In this document: positions 1 to 8,805 of the stretch, piece by piece | Position numbering within the stretch: the stretch's first letter is position 1 | How the letters are laid out: each line of letters begins with the position of its first letter | Source: an uncultured Burkholderiales bacterium | GTDB lineage: Bacteria > Pseudomonadota > Gammaproteobacteria > Burkholderiales > Burkholderiaceae_C | Assembly: GCA_903932865.1 (NCBI GenBank) | Contig: CAIZHQ010000012.1 | Coordinates: 1-64,000 of the forward strand | Direction of reading: 5' to 3' | DNA length: 64,000 nt | The notes under the pieces: generated by a model | What the model was told of the DNA's origin: nothing | What the model saw: the letters and a program-made list of their open reading frames with translations, nothing else | Databases searched by the model: none | Position numbers and translations under genes: made by a program

Positions 1-396
1 ATCGCCTTCGATGTGATCACGGATTACAGCAAGGGGCAAAGGGGCACGGGTGATCTTCTTGATTACACGGCGGCGCTGACCCCTGGTGGCAGTGCCCAGC
101 TAGCCACTTCCAGCCAAGCCTTGATCAGTTCAAGCACAGGTGTTGCGACGTTTGCGGCCAACTCGGGCACGGCCATGGCCGACGCATTGGCCGATATTGC
201 TGCTCGGTTTACGGCAGCAGGGGATTCGGCAGGCGAGTTCGCATTCTTCCAAGTCAACAGAGAGGGTAATTACTACATGTTGATCTCTGACGGCATCGCC
301 GGGGTCACCGCCAATGATGTGGTGATTCAACTGGTTGGCGTGACTTCGATCTCGCAAATTGACCTGAATCAAGGCAACCTGACCATTGTCGTCTGA
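1..396 (+). CDS. C-terminal end of a large exported (probably type I secreted) surface protein, 5' truncated
   Basis: The reading frame is open from the first base of the window and stops at 394-396, so only the last 131 codons are visible. The segment has an aliphatic, Ala/Gly/Thr-rich beta composition without cysteine. It includes a phrase FDVITDY, a region rich in Ala-Asp-Ala, and a last stretch (LVGVTSISQIDLNQGNLTIV) that I recognise as the typical terminus of large RTX/adhesin-like secreted proteins in Comamonadaceae. Such C-termini usually carry the uncleaved type I secretion signal. The GTG at 13 is an internal valine rather than a start. Function beyond a surface or secreted protein cannot be read from this piece. 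Confidence 0.75.
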   Translation: MAFDVITDYSKGQRGTGDLLDYTAALTPGGSAQLATSSQALISSSTGVATFAANSGTAMADALADIAARFTAAGDSAGEFAFFQVNREGNYYMLISDGIAGVTANDVVIQLVGVTSISQIDLNQGNLTIVV

Positions 397-448
397 GGCC
401 CCCGACACCTGTCCTCCTTTGAGCCGAACACAATCGTTCGAACGAAGA

Positions 449-471
449 CCGCCAATTTTGGAAAATGGCGG
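449..471 (+). terminator. Weak hairpin after the secreted-protein gene
   Basis: CCGCC-A pairs with T-GGCGG, followed inward by TTTT/AAAA with one bulged base and a GG loop. No T-run follows, so this is a possible rather than a clear intrinsic terminator for the gene ending at 396. Confidence 0.3.
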
Positions 472-763
472 CTCTGACGACCACACGATTGACCGACGAG
501 CAGTTCATCGGTTCTCAATACCATAGGGGGCACAGGTCAAGGCCCTCCAAGTCATCGCTTGGCGTGAACTGCAAGATGGCCCTCTTGGGCGGCAGGGTTG
601 GGTTTGAGCGTTTGCATGACAACAGCCTCACTGGATTCACAAAGATGTTGAGCGGCAAAAAATTGCCCATCACTGCGGACAAGGTATTCCGACACCTCAA
701 AAATAAAGAGGTGTGCAATGCTGGCGTGTTCAGGTTTATAAAATTTTAGTTTTAATATTTACA

Positions 764-779
764 TGGCATCAATTATGCT
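764..779 (+). promoter_or_regulatory. Candidate sigma-54 promoter of the flagellin gene
   Basis: TGGCAT-N5-ATGCT gives the invariant GG and GC doublets separated by exactly 10 bases, as in -24/-12 promoters. It differs from the consensus TGGCAC-N5-TTGC at two positions. It lies about 28 bases before the flagellin start. I do not see a flagellar sigma-28 promoter (TAAA...GCCGATAA) in this interval. Confidence 0.4.
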
Positions 780-806
780 TTTTCAAAAGCAAACTTTGGA
801 CAAGCC

Positions 807-2264
807 ATGACAAATTTACATTCTGACTATCTGACCCGAGGCGCATTGCAAACTTTGAATTTGGGCGTGCGAGAAGCAACCAAATACAACGAACAGTTGT
901 CTACAGGCGTTCGCATACACAGTGCCTCTGACGATGCTGCACGATTGGCAATAGGCAACAAACTCATGTCGCAGCAACAAGGGGTACTGCAGGCCACCAG
1001 CAACTTGCATGACGGCATTTCATTGACCCAAACGGCAGAAGCTGTTTTGGGTTCCATCACAGAAGTTTTCCAACGCATGCGTGAATTGGCCGTACAAGCA
1101 GCCACGGGCACCTTGACGAACGCCGATCGCAGCCACTTGGACTCTGAGTATCAGAACCTCAAAGTCCAAGCGCTCAACACGGTCGAGACGACAACCTGGA
1201 ACGGACACCGCCTTTTCAGCGAACTTTCACCCACATCGTTTGAACTTCAGGCAGGTCCCAATCCCAACGACAAAATAACAGTCACCATTCCACAAATTTA
1301 CGCTTCGGGCGCGTTGGTTGGTTTCGCCAATGGTGATTTTGAATCCGACGCAGTGGGTGACACTTCTGTAACGGGCTGGACAGTGGGCAATAACCGTGTC
1401 ACTTTGGATGGCCAATCACAGATTGGGGGATGGCCAACTCCGACGGATCTCACCAAACCCGCTTCAAGTGGTGGCGATACCGTCCCCATGAACAGTGGGA
1501 CATTCAATACACAAATAGTGACGGCAGACAATCCTTTGCGCGGCAGTAAAAGCCTACAGCTTGAATCCACCAACGCCAACGTTGCAAGCGGCTACGGCAT
1601 CATTCATGGCCCTTACATCATCAGCAACGATTCGACTCCATTGAAAACTGGTGAAACGGTTTCTTTCGATTGGAGAGCACAGGGTGGGCAGGATTCATAC
1701 GATGTGTACGCCTACCTTCTCAACGTGGACAACGGTTCAACCATCAATCTATTGAATGAGACCGGAAGTTCATCGAGTTGGGCCACGAAAAGTCTCTCAA
1801 TGCCTGAGAATTCAGACGGAAATTATAAATTCGTCTTTGTTTCTGGCACCTATGATGAAACGGGTGGTCGCGCATTGGGCGCCAGGTTGTTGGTGGACAA
1901 CATCACAGCCCCGCCGAGGGCTATTGCCACTCTGAACGGAACCAACATCACCTCAGCAACCAGTGCATCAAGTTCAATCACTGAAATTGATCTGAATATC
2001 CAATCTGTCACATCTGCACGCGCATCATTGGGAGCATCTGTCAACCGCATCATCCATGCAACAGATTACCTTGCAGAACTTGCGGTACAGCTCGCAAACT
2101 CACGCAGTCAAATGATCGATACGGATTACGCTGAAACGTCGAGCGATTTGGCACGTGTGCAAAGCCTTGATGTTGGTGCCACTTATGTTCTCAAACAGTT
2201 AAGACAAAACAGCCAGAACTCCATCAACATGATTCGGTCCAATGACAACCTGTTCAAGGGTTGA
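807..2264 (+). CDS. Flagellin-like protein with a carbohydrate-binding-like insert
   Basis: 485 aa, structural subunit of the flagellar filament. Residues 1-150 form the conserved N-terminal helical D0/D1 region (for example LSTGVRIHSASDDAARLAIG), and residues about 395-485 form the C-terminal D1/D0 helices (ARASLGA..N, YAETSSDLARVQ). Between them, residues about 172-370 are not ordinary flagellin D2/D3. They begin NGDFES, contain a GWTV motif and end in LLVDNI, a pattern typical of galactose-binding-like jelly-roll or CBM-type modules. There is no signal peptide, as expected for type III export. GC is lower than in neighbouring metabolic genes. The gene stands alone: no fliD, fliS or chemotaxis genes are nearby. 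The ribosome site before ATG 807 is weak (GGAC). Family call firm; insert fold inferred. Confidence 0.88.
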   Translation: MTNLHSDYLTRGALQTLNLGVREATKYNEQLSTGVRIHSASDDAARLAIGNKLMSQQQGVLQATSNLHDGISLTQTAEAVLGSITEVFQRMRELAVQAATGTLTNADRSHLDSEYQNLKVQALNTVETTTWNGHRLFSELSPTSFELQAGPNPNDKITVTIPQIYASGALVGFANGDFESDAVGDTSVTGWTVGNNRVTLDGQSQIGGWPTPTDLTKPASSGGDTVPMNSGTFNTQIVTADNPLRGSKSLQLESTNANVASGYGIIHGPYIISNDSTPLKTGETVSFDWRAQGGQDSYDVYAYLLNVDNGSTINLLNETGSSSSWATKSLSMPENSDGNYKFVFVSGTYDETGGRALGARLLVDNITAPPRAIATLNGTNITSATSASSSITEIDLNIQSVTSARASLGASVNRIIHATDYLAELAVQLANSRSQMIDTDYAETSSDLARVQSLDVGATYVLKQLRQNSQNSINMIRSNDNLFKG

Positions 2265-2407
2265 TTTTTGGGGTTGGTTCATCGGACATTTTGAATTCAA
2301 GTGGGTCAATAGAATTTTTTCAAAACGGCACTTGAGTCACATTTCTTAAGCGCGAACAACCCGCCGGCGGCCCGAATTGAGCTGGGAAAAATCTTAGCCG
2401 TGCTTTC

Positions 2408-2437
2408 AAAAAGCCGCCACCAACATCGCTTGGCGGC
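2408..2437 (-). terminator. Intrinsic terminator of the Bug receptor gene
   Basis: Read on the minus strand, GCCGCCA and TGGCGGC form a 7-bp stem around an 11-base loop and are followed by TTTTTG. It sits about 110 bases beyond the stop of the minus-strand receptor gene. Confidence 0.65.
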
Positions 2438-2546
2438 AGATGGGAATTTTCAGGGGAACTGGCAACCCCATCATCGGGCAAAGACTTGGGTCCAAGACAC
2501 GGCGGGCAGGCAACGCCAACGGGGATGCTGGGCCATCAAAAACCCA

Positions 2547-3527
2547 TCAAGAATCAGCCTTGAAGCCAAGCGCTGAAACCAAACGCCGCGCCATGTCCGA
2601 GTCTTCGGCAAGACGTCGCGTGTGCTCAGCGGTGGTGCTGGCTTCCAGGTTGGCGGCCAACGGTGTCACAAAATCTCGGATGTCTTGCTGGTTCATGGCC
2701 AGGCGCAGCGCGGCATTCAGGTTCTGCCTGACCGCCTCGCTCACCCCTGCGGGCGCGAAGAAACCAAACCATTCGCGCACCAACAATTCGCCAAGGCCTT
2801 GCTCGCGGTAAGTGGGCACATCGGGGGTGAAAACCGCCCGATCGGGGCCTGAGGTGGCCAAAATCCGGATCTTGCCGCTTTTGTGGTGCTGCACCCAATC
2901 GCCCAAAGGCGACGACATGCCCGCGAGTTGCCCGCCCATGACCTGTGGAATCGCGGGGCCAGAGCCCGCAAAAGGGACGTTGGTGATTTGGAAACCACCC
3001 AGCATGGCCAAGCGACCCGCCAGCAAATGGGGCATGGAGCCCGCAGCAGGATTACCGATGCTGGCTTTGCCGGGATTGGCCTTGGCCCATTCGACAAAGT
3101 CCTTGATGTTTTTGACCGACTCGGGCACAGCAGGCCCCACCACGAAAGCATGGTCGGTGGAATGCCCTATGCCAAGGGGGGTCACATCGGATTGCGCGTA
3201 GCTCAGCCGGGTGTAGGAATGCGGGTAAATGGTCAACATGGAAGCGGGCGAATACAAGATGTGGGCCCCATCGGCCGCCGCAGACTTCAGGGTGGTGACG
3301 CCGATCTGACCACCGGCACCGGGTTTGTTGTCCACGATGACGTTGTTGGCGTAAGCACCACGCAGTTTGTCAGCAATCCGACGGGCAAAGGCATCGGTCG
3401 TACCCCCGGGCGGGAAACCCACAATGATGCGCAGATTTTCCAGGCGAGTTTGCGCAAAATTGGGCAGAGGGGTCAGGCCCAGCATCGTGGCTGCAGCGCC
3501 TTGCATCAGTTGGCGACGGTTGGTCAT
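2547..3527 (-). CDS. Bug-type tripartite tricarboxylate transporter receptor
   Basis: 326 aa periplasmic solute-binding protein of the Bug/TctC family, which captures small carboxylates or related acids for a TctAB-type transporter. The N-terminus (MTNRRQLMQGAAATMLGL) is a signal peptide. The family hallmarks IIVGFPPGGTTDAFARR, near residues 34-50, and DNKPGAGGQIG, near 62-72, are both present. The length is typical. The start is supported by GGAG nine bases before ATG. It is transcribed alone, with no TctA or TctB nearby, which is normal for the many orphan Bug proteins of Burkholderiales. Ligand unknown. Confidence 0.93.
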   Translation of the reverse strand: MTNRRQLMQGAAATMLGLTPLPNFAQTRLENLRIIVGFPPGGTTDAFARRIADKLRGAYANNVIVDNKPGAGGQIGVTTLKSAAADGAHILYSPASMLTIYPHSYTRLSYAQSDVTPLGIGHSTDHAFVVGPAVPESVKNIKDFVEWAKANPGKASIGNPAAGSMPHLLAGRLAMLGGFQITNVPFAGSGPAIPQVMGGQLAGMSSPLGDWVQHHKSGKIRILATSGPDRAVFTPDVPTYREQGLGELLVREWFGFFAPAGVSEAVRQNLNAALRLAMNQQDIRDFVTPLAANLEASTTAEHTRRLAEDSDMARRLVSALGFKADS

Positions 3528-4023
3528 GGGTGGGGCTCCTCAATTCGTATCAGTGGGAAAAAATCCAGCGGATTGAAACACCTTAAACGAGATTTTTACA
3601 GAGGGTATTCACTGAGCGTGGCTCATGGCAGGCTTGTGAGCCTTCTTTGCACTTGGCCCAACTCACCCAACTGTGCGCGCTTCCAGGGTAGGTCACGGTA
3701 TCCATCAAGTCACCGCCACCGTTCGGATAAAAATGGCGACAGTTGCCAATGTCAGATCGCGGATCTTTCTCTGTTGAATAAAACCGCGTCGGCGTGTGGG
3801 GTGCATTGGCTTTGATCGGATGCGCCTTTCTGCAAAGTGGCCATTTCCGGTCACGGTCTTGAATTGGCGGCCATCCTGACCCATCAACCTCCATGTATGG
3901 CCCTCAATTTTTAGAAACTTGAACCACAACATTTTGAATGCTACAACATGCCATGATGGTCAATCTTGATAGACAACTTCCCTAGAATTCAGCCCTCAAC
4001 CGATGAACGACTCAAGGAATTCC
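3528..4023. other. Long intergenic region without a supported gene
   Basis: About 0.5 kb between divergent genes. Two overlapping minus-strand frames exist (3583-3894, 103 codons; 3705-3932, 75 codons), but neither has a clear ribosome site or a recognised domain, and base composition is not strongly coding-like. The two frames could conceivably be a decayed gene. I see no RNA structure or repeat here. Confidence 0.5.
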
Positions 4024-6183
4024 ATGCGCCAACTCATCCGAATTTTCCAAGTGGTGAGTTTTTTGGCCTTTTGCGCGCACGCCACAGCGCAACCGACTCC
4101 CCTGCCCAGTCCCACTGTGGCCCGGGTGATTGTGAAGTTCAAGGACGATGGTAATTTCCTGAGGCAAGCTGCAGGGCTCCAGCGTTCTCTAGCCTTGTCA
4201 ACGCGTCTCGGGCTCAGCATCACGCAGGGTCATGAAATCGCCAAGGGCCATCAAGTGCTGACGTCCAAAGGCCTGAGTTCGGAACAATTGGCGGATCGAC
4301 TTTCTCAGCTTGATGAGGTGGAATTTGCTGAGCCCGATGCGCTCAAAAAAATCAATGCCTTCACCAATGACCCGGTGTTCCCCAACCAGTGGTACTTGCA
4401 GAACACGCAAGCTTCAGCATCGAACTTCACCGCGGCCTGGGAACTGGGCACGGGCGCTGGCCAAACCGTGGTGGCCGTGCTGGACACTGGCATCACGGAC
4501 CATCCGGATCTGCGGAACAAGTTGGTGCCAGGTTACAACTTCATCTCGGATCCTGTGCTGGCCATGAACGGCATGGGTCGATCGGCCAACCCGACAGATC
4601 CTGGCGACTACATCGACGCCGCTGTGCGCAATGACCCCGCCTTTGTCAGCGGCTGTGGTGCAGAAAATCTGGTCTTCGATACGCACAGCTCATGGCATGG
4701 CACCCAAGTCGCCGGCTTGATTGCAGCCCAAACCAACAATGCCTATGGCATGGCGGGCGCTGGCTGGGACCTGAGGATCTTGCCCGTTCGCACACTGGGC
4801 AAATGTGGGGGGCGTGACTCCGATATTTTGGCCGCCATGCTTTGGGCTGCCGGCATTCCCGTGCCGGGCGTTCCCAACAACCCCTACCCTGCTCGCATCA
4901 TCAATTTGAGCTTGGGCAGCGCAACACCGTGCTCCAAGTCTTACGCCTCAGTTTTAGCCCAATTGGCAGGCAAAGCGGTGGTGGTGGCGGCCGCGGGCAA
5001 CGACGGGGGGCCAGTGGGTTCACCCGCCAATTGCGCTGGCGTGTTGGCCGTTGCCGGCTTGCGCCATCAAGGGGACAAAGTAGGCTACAGCAGCTACGGC
5101 AAAGAAGTGGGCATCAGTGCGCCAGCGGGCAATTGCATCAACACAGAAGTCAACCAGCCTTGCTTGTTTCCCTTGCAGACCACCACCAATTCTGGACTCA
5201 AGGGCCCGGTTGAGCCAGCCATGACGGACGAATTCAACTACACCGTTGGCACCAGTTTTTCAGCCCCGCTCGTGTCAGCAGCCGTCGCACTGATGGTCGA
5301 TTTGAATCCTGCATTGACGCCCGCTGAAACAACGGCCAAGATCAAGGTGGCCGCTAAGCCTTTTGTCCAGGTGCCCGGTCGGCCGGTGTGCGAGAGCAGC
5401 AACGATTTGAGCCCCTGCAATTGCACTTCGGCCGTTTGCGGGTCAGGCATGCTGGACGCCCTCTCCGCCTTGCGACTGGCCAGCCCGCAAGCACTGGCGG
5501 TGCCCGAGTCAGGCTGGTGGTGGAATTCCAACGAAAGCGGCAGTGGCTATTCTGTTGAAATTCAAGGCAACCGCTTGTTCTTGGCGGCCTTCACCTACGC
5601 GCCTGACGGCCGCGCTGTCTGGCATGTGGCCGCAGGCACGTTGTCACCCGATGGCCGTTTTGTCGGTGACCTCACGGAATACGCGGGCGGGCAAAGCCTG
5701 GTCGGCCCTTACCGAGCAGCGCAAGCCAAAGGCAACGTGATGCCCATGCAACTCGAATGCGACACCCCCGTCTCATGCAAAATTTCTTTGGGCGCACGCA
5801 GGATTGACATCACCCGATTCCGATACGATGCCGCCGAACAAGCGGCCAAAGCACCCGAAACGGGCTGGTGGTGGAATCCCGATGAAAGTGGCCGGGGCTT
5901 TTTCATCGAAAGGCAAGGCAGCACCCTATTTCTCGCAGGTTACATGTACGACTCCGCAGGGAATGCGGTCTGGTACATCGCCTCTGGATCGACCACCGAA
6001 TTGAGCCTGGGAACATCTTGGTCTGAATACGCCTATGGGCAAACTTTGACGGGCCCTTATCAAGCGGCGCGATTGAAAAGCAATGCGGCAGGAACCTTGA
6101 AATGGGTGTTCAGCAGTCCACAAACGGCTGTGCTGACCCTGCCCGGTGGCAGGGCGGTGTCCTTGCAGCGGTTTGAGTTTTGA
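4024..6183 (+). CDS. Secreted subtilisin-like (S8) serine protease with two C-terminal WWW repeats
   Basis: 719 aa. I start at ATG 4024, not 4003, because AAGGA lies five bases upstream and the protein then begins with a clean signal peptide (MRQLIRIFQVVSFLAFCAHA-TAQ). An inhibitor-like propeptide occupies about residues 25-115. The catalytic triad is D154 (VLDTGI), H225 (HGTQVAG) and S411 (GTSFSAP), with the oxyanion Asn in AAAGNDGG. After the catalytic domain come two tandem repeats of about 100 residues, starting at G497 and G614 (GWWWN..ESG.G), each ending near ITRFRYD or LQRFEF. Several cysteines in the catalytic part suggest disulfides, consistent with export. It probably works as an extracellular or outer-surface protease. 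The repeats also occur in the convergent neighbour at 6334-7704. Confidence 0.93.
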   Translation: MRQLIRIFQVVSFLAFCAHATAQPTPLPSPTVARVIVKFKDDGNFLRQAAGLQRSLALSTRLGLSITQGHEIAKGHQVLTSKGLSSEQLADRLSQLDEVEFAEPDALKKINAFTNDPVFPNQWYLQNTQASASNFTAAWELGTGAGQTVVAVLDTGITDHPDLRNKLVPGYNFISDPVLAMNGMGRSANPTDPGDYIDAAVRNDPAFVSGCGAENLVFDTHSSWHGTQVAGLIAAQTNNAYGMAGAGWDLRILPVRTLGKCGGRDSDILAAMLWAAGIPVPGVPNNPYPARIINLSLGSATPCSKSYASVLAQLAGKAVVVAAAGNDGGPVGSPANCAGVLAVAGLRHQGDKVGYSSYGKEVGISAPAGNCINTEVNQPCLFPLQTTTNSGLKGPVEPAMTDEFNYTVGTSFSAPLVSAAVALMVDLNPALTPAETTAKIKVAAKPFVQVPGRPVCESSNDLSPCNCTSAVCGSGMLDALSALRLASPQALAVPESGWWWNSNESGSGYSVEIQGNRLFLAAFTYAPDGRAVWHVAAGTLSPDGRFVGDLTEYAGGQSLVGPYRAAQAKGNVMPMQLECDTPVSCKISLGARRIDITRFRYDAAEQAAKAPETGWWWNPDESGRGFFIERQGSTLFLAGYMYDSAGNAVWYIASGSTTELSLGTSWSEYAYGQTLTGPYQAARLKSNAAGTLKWVFSSPQTAVLTLPGGRAVSLQRFEF

Positions 6184-6333
6184 TGGCCGGGTCACCTCAC
6201 CCCTCTCGCCCGCATGTGCTCTGAACGAGTTGTGCGGCAGAACGCAACGAAGCCAGGGCCCCTGTGATCAGTTGCCGATGCAATGGGGTTAGAAGACCTT
6301 GATTTTTTCTCCCTTGGTCTTCCACCCAAGGGC

Positions 6334-7704
6334 TCATTGCAGAACCAAGCGCCCCTGGTTGTTGGCAAAGTCAATGGTCGCCGAGTGCCAATCCAAATTG
6401 CCCATTGAACTCAATCGAAAGCGACTCTGGGTGGTGATTTCCAATTGGTTGCTGCGGGCAGGGTAGGTTCGATCGATTAAATTGAAGATCACGGACGTGG
6501 GGCTATCGTTTTCCACGACATAACTGTGAATGTCAATTTCATATTTTTCGGATTTGCCAGTGTTGTTCCAATGCGTCCAAGTGCCCAAGGTGCCAGTGTC
6601 ACCGACTTTGAATGAAAGGGGCTGTGATGTTCTGACGTATTCGCTGTAGGACCCATCAGAATGGGATTTTGCCAACTCTACAAAGTTCATATCGTAATAG
6701 GTGATATCGACTTGTGTGCCCCCTAAATTCATACTGCAGTTGGACAGATTGGAAATACGGGTCGTCCCGACAGCGTAAACGGCCTGTCCATTCAAGGAGG
6801 TTTTGGCAGCAGGTGATTCCGTGATGGAAAACGTCCCTTTGCAATCGCCCGTCACATTGAAAGTTTTGCTGGCACCTTGGAGTATTCGATTTTGAAAGGC
6901 TGTTTTGAAGTCGTAGCTAGGAAGATTTTCTTTTTTGACAACACCAGACATCTTGCCTTTTTGGGTGCAGTTGCGGTCGAAACTCGTGCCGTTCACAGTG
7001 AATGAAAAGTTCAAGTAATCCGCCTGAATGGATAAATCGTCAAAAGTCATTTTTGCACTCCACCCACCTTCGCATGTTGCCGTGCCAACTGCAACGCCCC
7101 TGGATCCTGCAGGTTGTAATGTCATGGCTGCAGTGCACATGCTGGAGCCATCCAAATCACTTACTGAGAACGTAAAGTTGTTTCCCGGTCCCTGTTGACT
7201 TTTGATGTTTTGAATCTTGGTTGTTGTGCCATTCAAACTGGGATTTTCGCAATTGTCAGTAGACGAAGTATTGAGAACTGTCCAAGTCTGATTCAAATTG
7301 GGACTGGCAAAGCTGAACCGTTGCAAAGCCATGCTCCCGCTTTTGTTGTCGTAGCTGTAGGTGAGCGTGGCATCAGTGTTGGAGTTGAAAGTGAGCGTTG
7401 CCGTGCCCACGGCGGTTTGCTTGACCAGCGCGGGGTTGTAGTTGGGGCCCGGCACAGGGCCCGTGCCGCGGAACAAAGTGCCGGTCAGGGTGTTGCCATT
7501 CAAGACGCCGCCCATGGTGAGGAAGCTGGCCTTGGTGTCATCACCGTAGTTGAACCATGCGACAAAGACAGAGTCGTTTTGCTGGCCGACGTTCAGGCCC
7601 ATGCCGCTTTGGGCAGGGTTCCACCACCAGTCCTGGTAGTTGTTGGTGGCGTGTGAGAGGCCAGAGGCCAAACAAAGGCCCCAGGTGATGAGGGTTTTGA
7701 TCAT
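6334..7704 (-). CDS. Secreted protein with an N-terminal WWW repeat and an unknown C-terminal part
   Basis: 456 aa. The chosen start is ATG 7704, giving a signal peptide MIKTLITWGLCLASGLSHA; a GTG at 7734 would add ten residues without improving it. After cleavage follows one copy of the WWWNP.QSG.G repeat (about residues 25-130, ending MALQRFSF), the same module found twice in the protease next door. The rest, about 330 residues, is of unknown function, rich in Ser, Thr and Asn. It contains paired cysteines that suggest disulfide-linked beta domains. The DNA encoding this C-terminal part is visibly more AT-rich than the first 400 bases of the gene, as if a variable tail had been joined to a conserved head. 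Converges with the protease gene. Confidence 0.75.
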   Translation of the reverse strand: MIKTLITWGLCLASGLSHATNNYQDWWWNPAQSGMGLNVGQQNDSVFVAWFNYGDDTKASFLTMGGVLNGNTLTGTLFRGTGPVPGPNYNPALVKQTAVGTATLTFNSNTDATLTYSYDNKSGSMALQRFSFASPNLNQTWTVLNTSSTDNCENPSLNGTTTKIQNIKSQQGPGNNFTFSVSDLDGSSMCTAAMTLQPAGSRGVAVGTATCEGGWSAKMTFDDLSIQADYLNFSFTVNGTSFDRNCTQKGKMSGVVKKENLPSYDFKTAFQNRILQGASKTFNVTGDCKGTFSITESPAAKTSLNGQAVYAVGTTRISNLSNCSMNLGGTQVDITYYDMNFVELAKSHSDGSYSEYVRTSQPLSFKVGDTGTLGTWTHWNNTGKSEKYEIDIHSYVVENDSPTSVIFNLIDRTYPARSNQLEITTQSRFRLSSMGNLDWHSATIDFANNQGRLVLQ

Positions 7705-7764
7705 TGTTGTGCAGGGGTGAGGGTTGGAAAACACTGGACTCGCGGGGTTGGGGGGTATTGAGAG

Positions 7765-8670
7765 TCAACGTGCTGTCATGGCCTTGCCCACTTCCAGCGT
7801 CCCTTGCTCTGAACCCGAGCGGGGCACGATTTCACCTTGGCGGTCGGTCACCTGCGCCATGGCTGCAGCCAGGCGATCGGCGGTGTCGGCGCCGGTGCCC
7901 AAGTGCACCCCTTGTGTGAGCGTGATGTGCGCCACCTCGAAGCTGCCAGCACCTGCGCAAATGATGGTGCGGTTGGGGGCGTCGTCGCTGGCCATGACCA
8001 GCATGGCGGGCACCACGGCGCTGGGGTCCAGGGCTTGCAACACGGCTTCGGGCATCAGGCCTTCGGTCATGCGGGTGGCCGCGGTGGGGGCCAGGCAGTT
8101 GACGCGGATGTTGTGCTTTTCACCCTCGATCGACAGGGTTTGCATCAGGCCCGCCAGCGCCATCTTGGCCGCACCGTAATTGGCTTGGCCAAAATTGCCA
8201 TAAAGCCCGCTGGACGAGGTGGTCATGACGATGCGCCCGTGGTTTTGCGCCTGCATGAGGGGCCAGACGGCTTTGGTGCAATGCACCGCGCCCATGACGT
8301 GCACATCCATCACCAGCTTGAAGTCGGCCAGTTCCATCTTGGCAAAGCTTTTGTCGCGCAAGATGCCCGCGTTGTTGACCAAAATGTCCACCCTGCCCCA
8401 AGCGTCCACGGCTTGCTGAACCATGGCTTTCACGGCTTCAAAGTCGGTGACCGATGCGCCATTGGCCAAGGCGTCGCCGCCCGCGGCGCGAATTTCATTG
8501 ACCACGGCCTGCGCCGCCGACACCGAGCCGCCCAAGCCATGCACATCGCCGCCCAGGTCGTTGACCAGCACCTTGGCCCCGCGTGCGGCCAGCGCCAGCG
8601 CGTGCTGTTTGCCCAAACCGCCGCCGGCGCCCGTGACGATGGCCACGCGGCCTTTGAAATCGATGCTCAT
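7765..8670 (-). CDS. Short-chain dehydrogenase, (3R)-hydroxyacyl-CoA dehydrogenase-like
   Basis: 301 aa. Start at ATG 8670 because AAGGA lies seven bases upstream; an ATG six codons earlier has no such site. NAD-binding motif TGAGGGLG and NNAG are present, with catalytic Ser in TTSSSGLYG and YGAAK. The sequence around VNDLGGDVHGLGGS and the long C-terminal extension after the Rossmann fold match the dehydrogenase domain of peroxisomal multifunctional enzyme 2. Bacterial relatives act on 3-hydroxyacyl-CoA or similar substrates. No beta-oxidation partner lies next to it, so the substrate is inferred. It is divergent from the Nudix gene. Confidence 0.85.
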   Translation of the reverse strand: MSIDFKGRVAIVTGAGGGLGKQHALALAARGAKVLVNDLGGDVHGLGGSVSAAQAVVNEIRAAGGDALANGASVTDFEAVKAMVQQAVDAWGRVDILVNNAGILRDKSFAKMELADFKLVMDVHVMGAVHCTKAVWPLMQAQNHGRIVMTTSSSGLYGNFGQANYGAAKMALAGLMQTLSIEGEKHNIRVNCLAPTAATRMTEGLMPEAVLQALDPSAVVPAMLVMASDDAPNRTIICAGAGSFEVAHITLTQGVHLGTGADTADRLAAAMAQVTDRQGEIVPRSGSEQGTLEVGKAMTAR

Positions 8671-8805
8671 GTGTTTTCCTTGTGACATTGAAAGACTGGG
8701 CCGCCCGGGTGAATCTGCTACTCTGCCTGTCCAGACCCCGCTGCCCGCTGCGCACTGAATTTAAACCAGCCCCAGGGCCCAGACTGTTCCCCAATTGACA
8801 ACTTT

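Larger units (their letters stand above)
397..806. other. Intergenic region upstream of flagellin
   Basis: No convincing gene. A 94-codon frame at 465-749 has no ribosome site and no recognisable domain. The stretch holds a perfect 12-bp palindrome at 434-445 (TCGTTCGAACGA), a hairpin at 449-471 and a candidate sigma-54 promoter at 764-779. The last 100 bases are clearly AT-rich. Confidence 0.6.

Noticed and set aside
434..445. Perfect palindrome TCGTTCGAACGA as a regulator site
   Set aside because: It is far from any start codon and a single 12-bp palindrome is not enough to claim an operator; it does not match the LexA pattern.
465..749. 94-codon plus-strand frame before flagellin
   Set aside because: No ribosome site, mixed composition, overlaps the hairpin and runs into the promoter region; no recognisable domain.
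3583..3932. Two overlapping minus-strand frames, possible decayed gene
   Set aside because: Neither frame has a start signal or known motif and the two are in different frames. Kept only as a remark in the intergenic entry.
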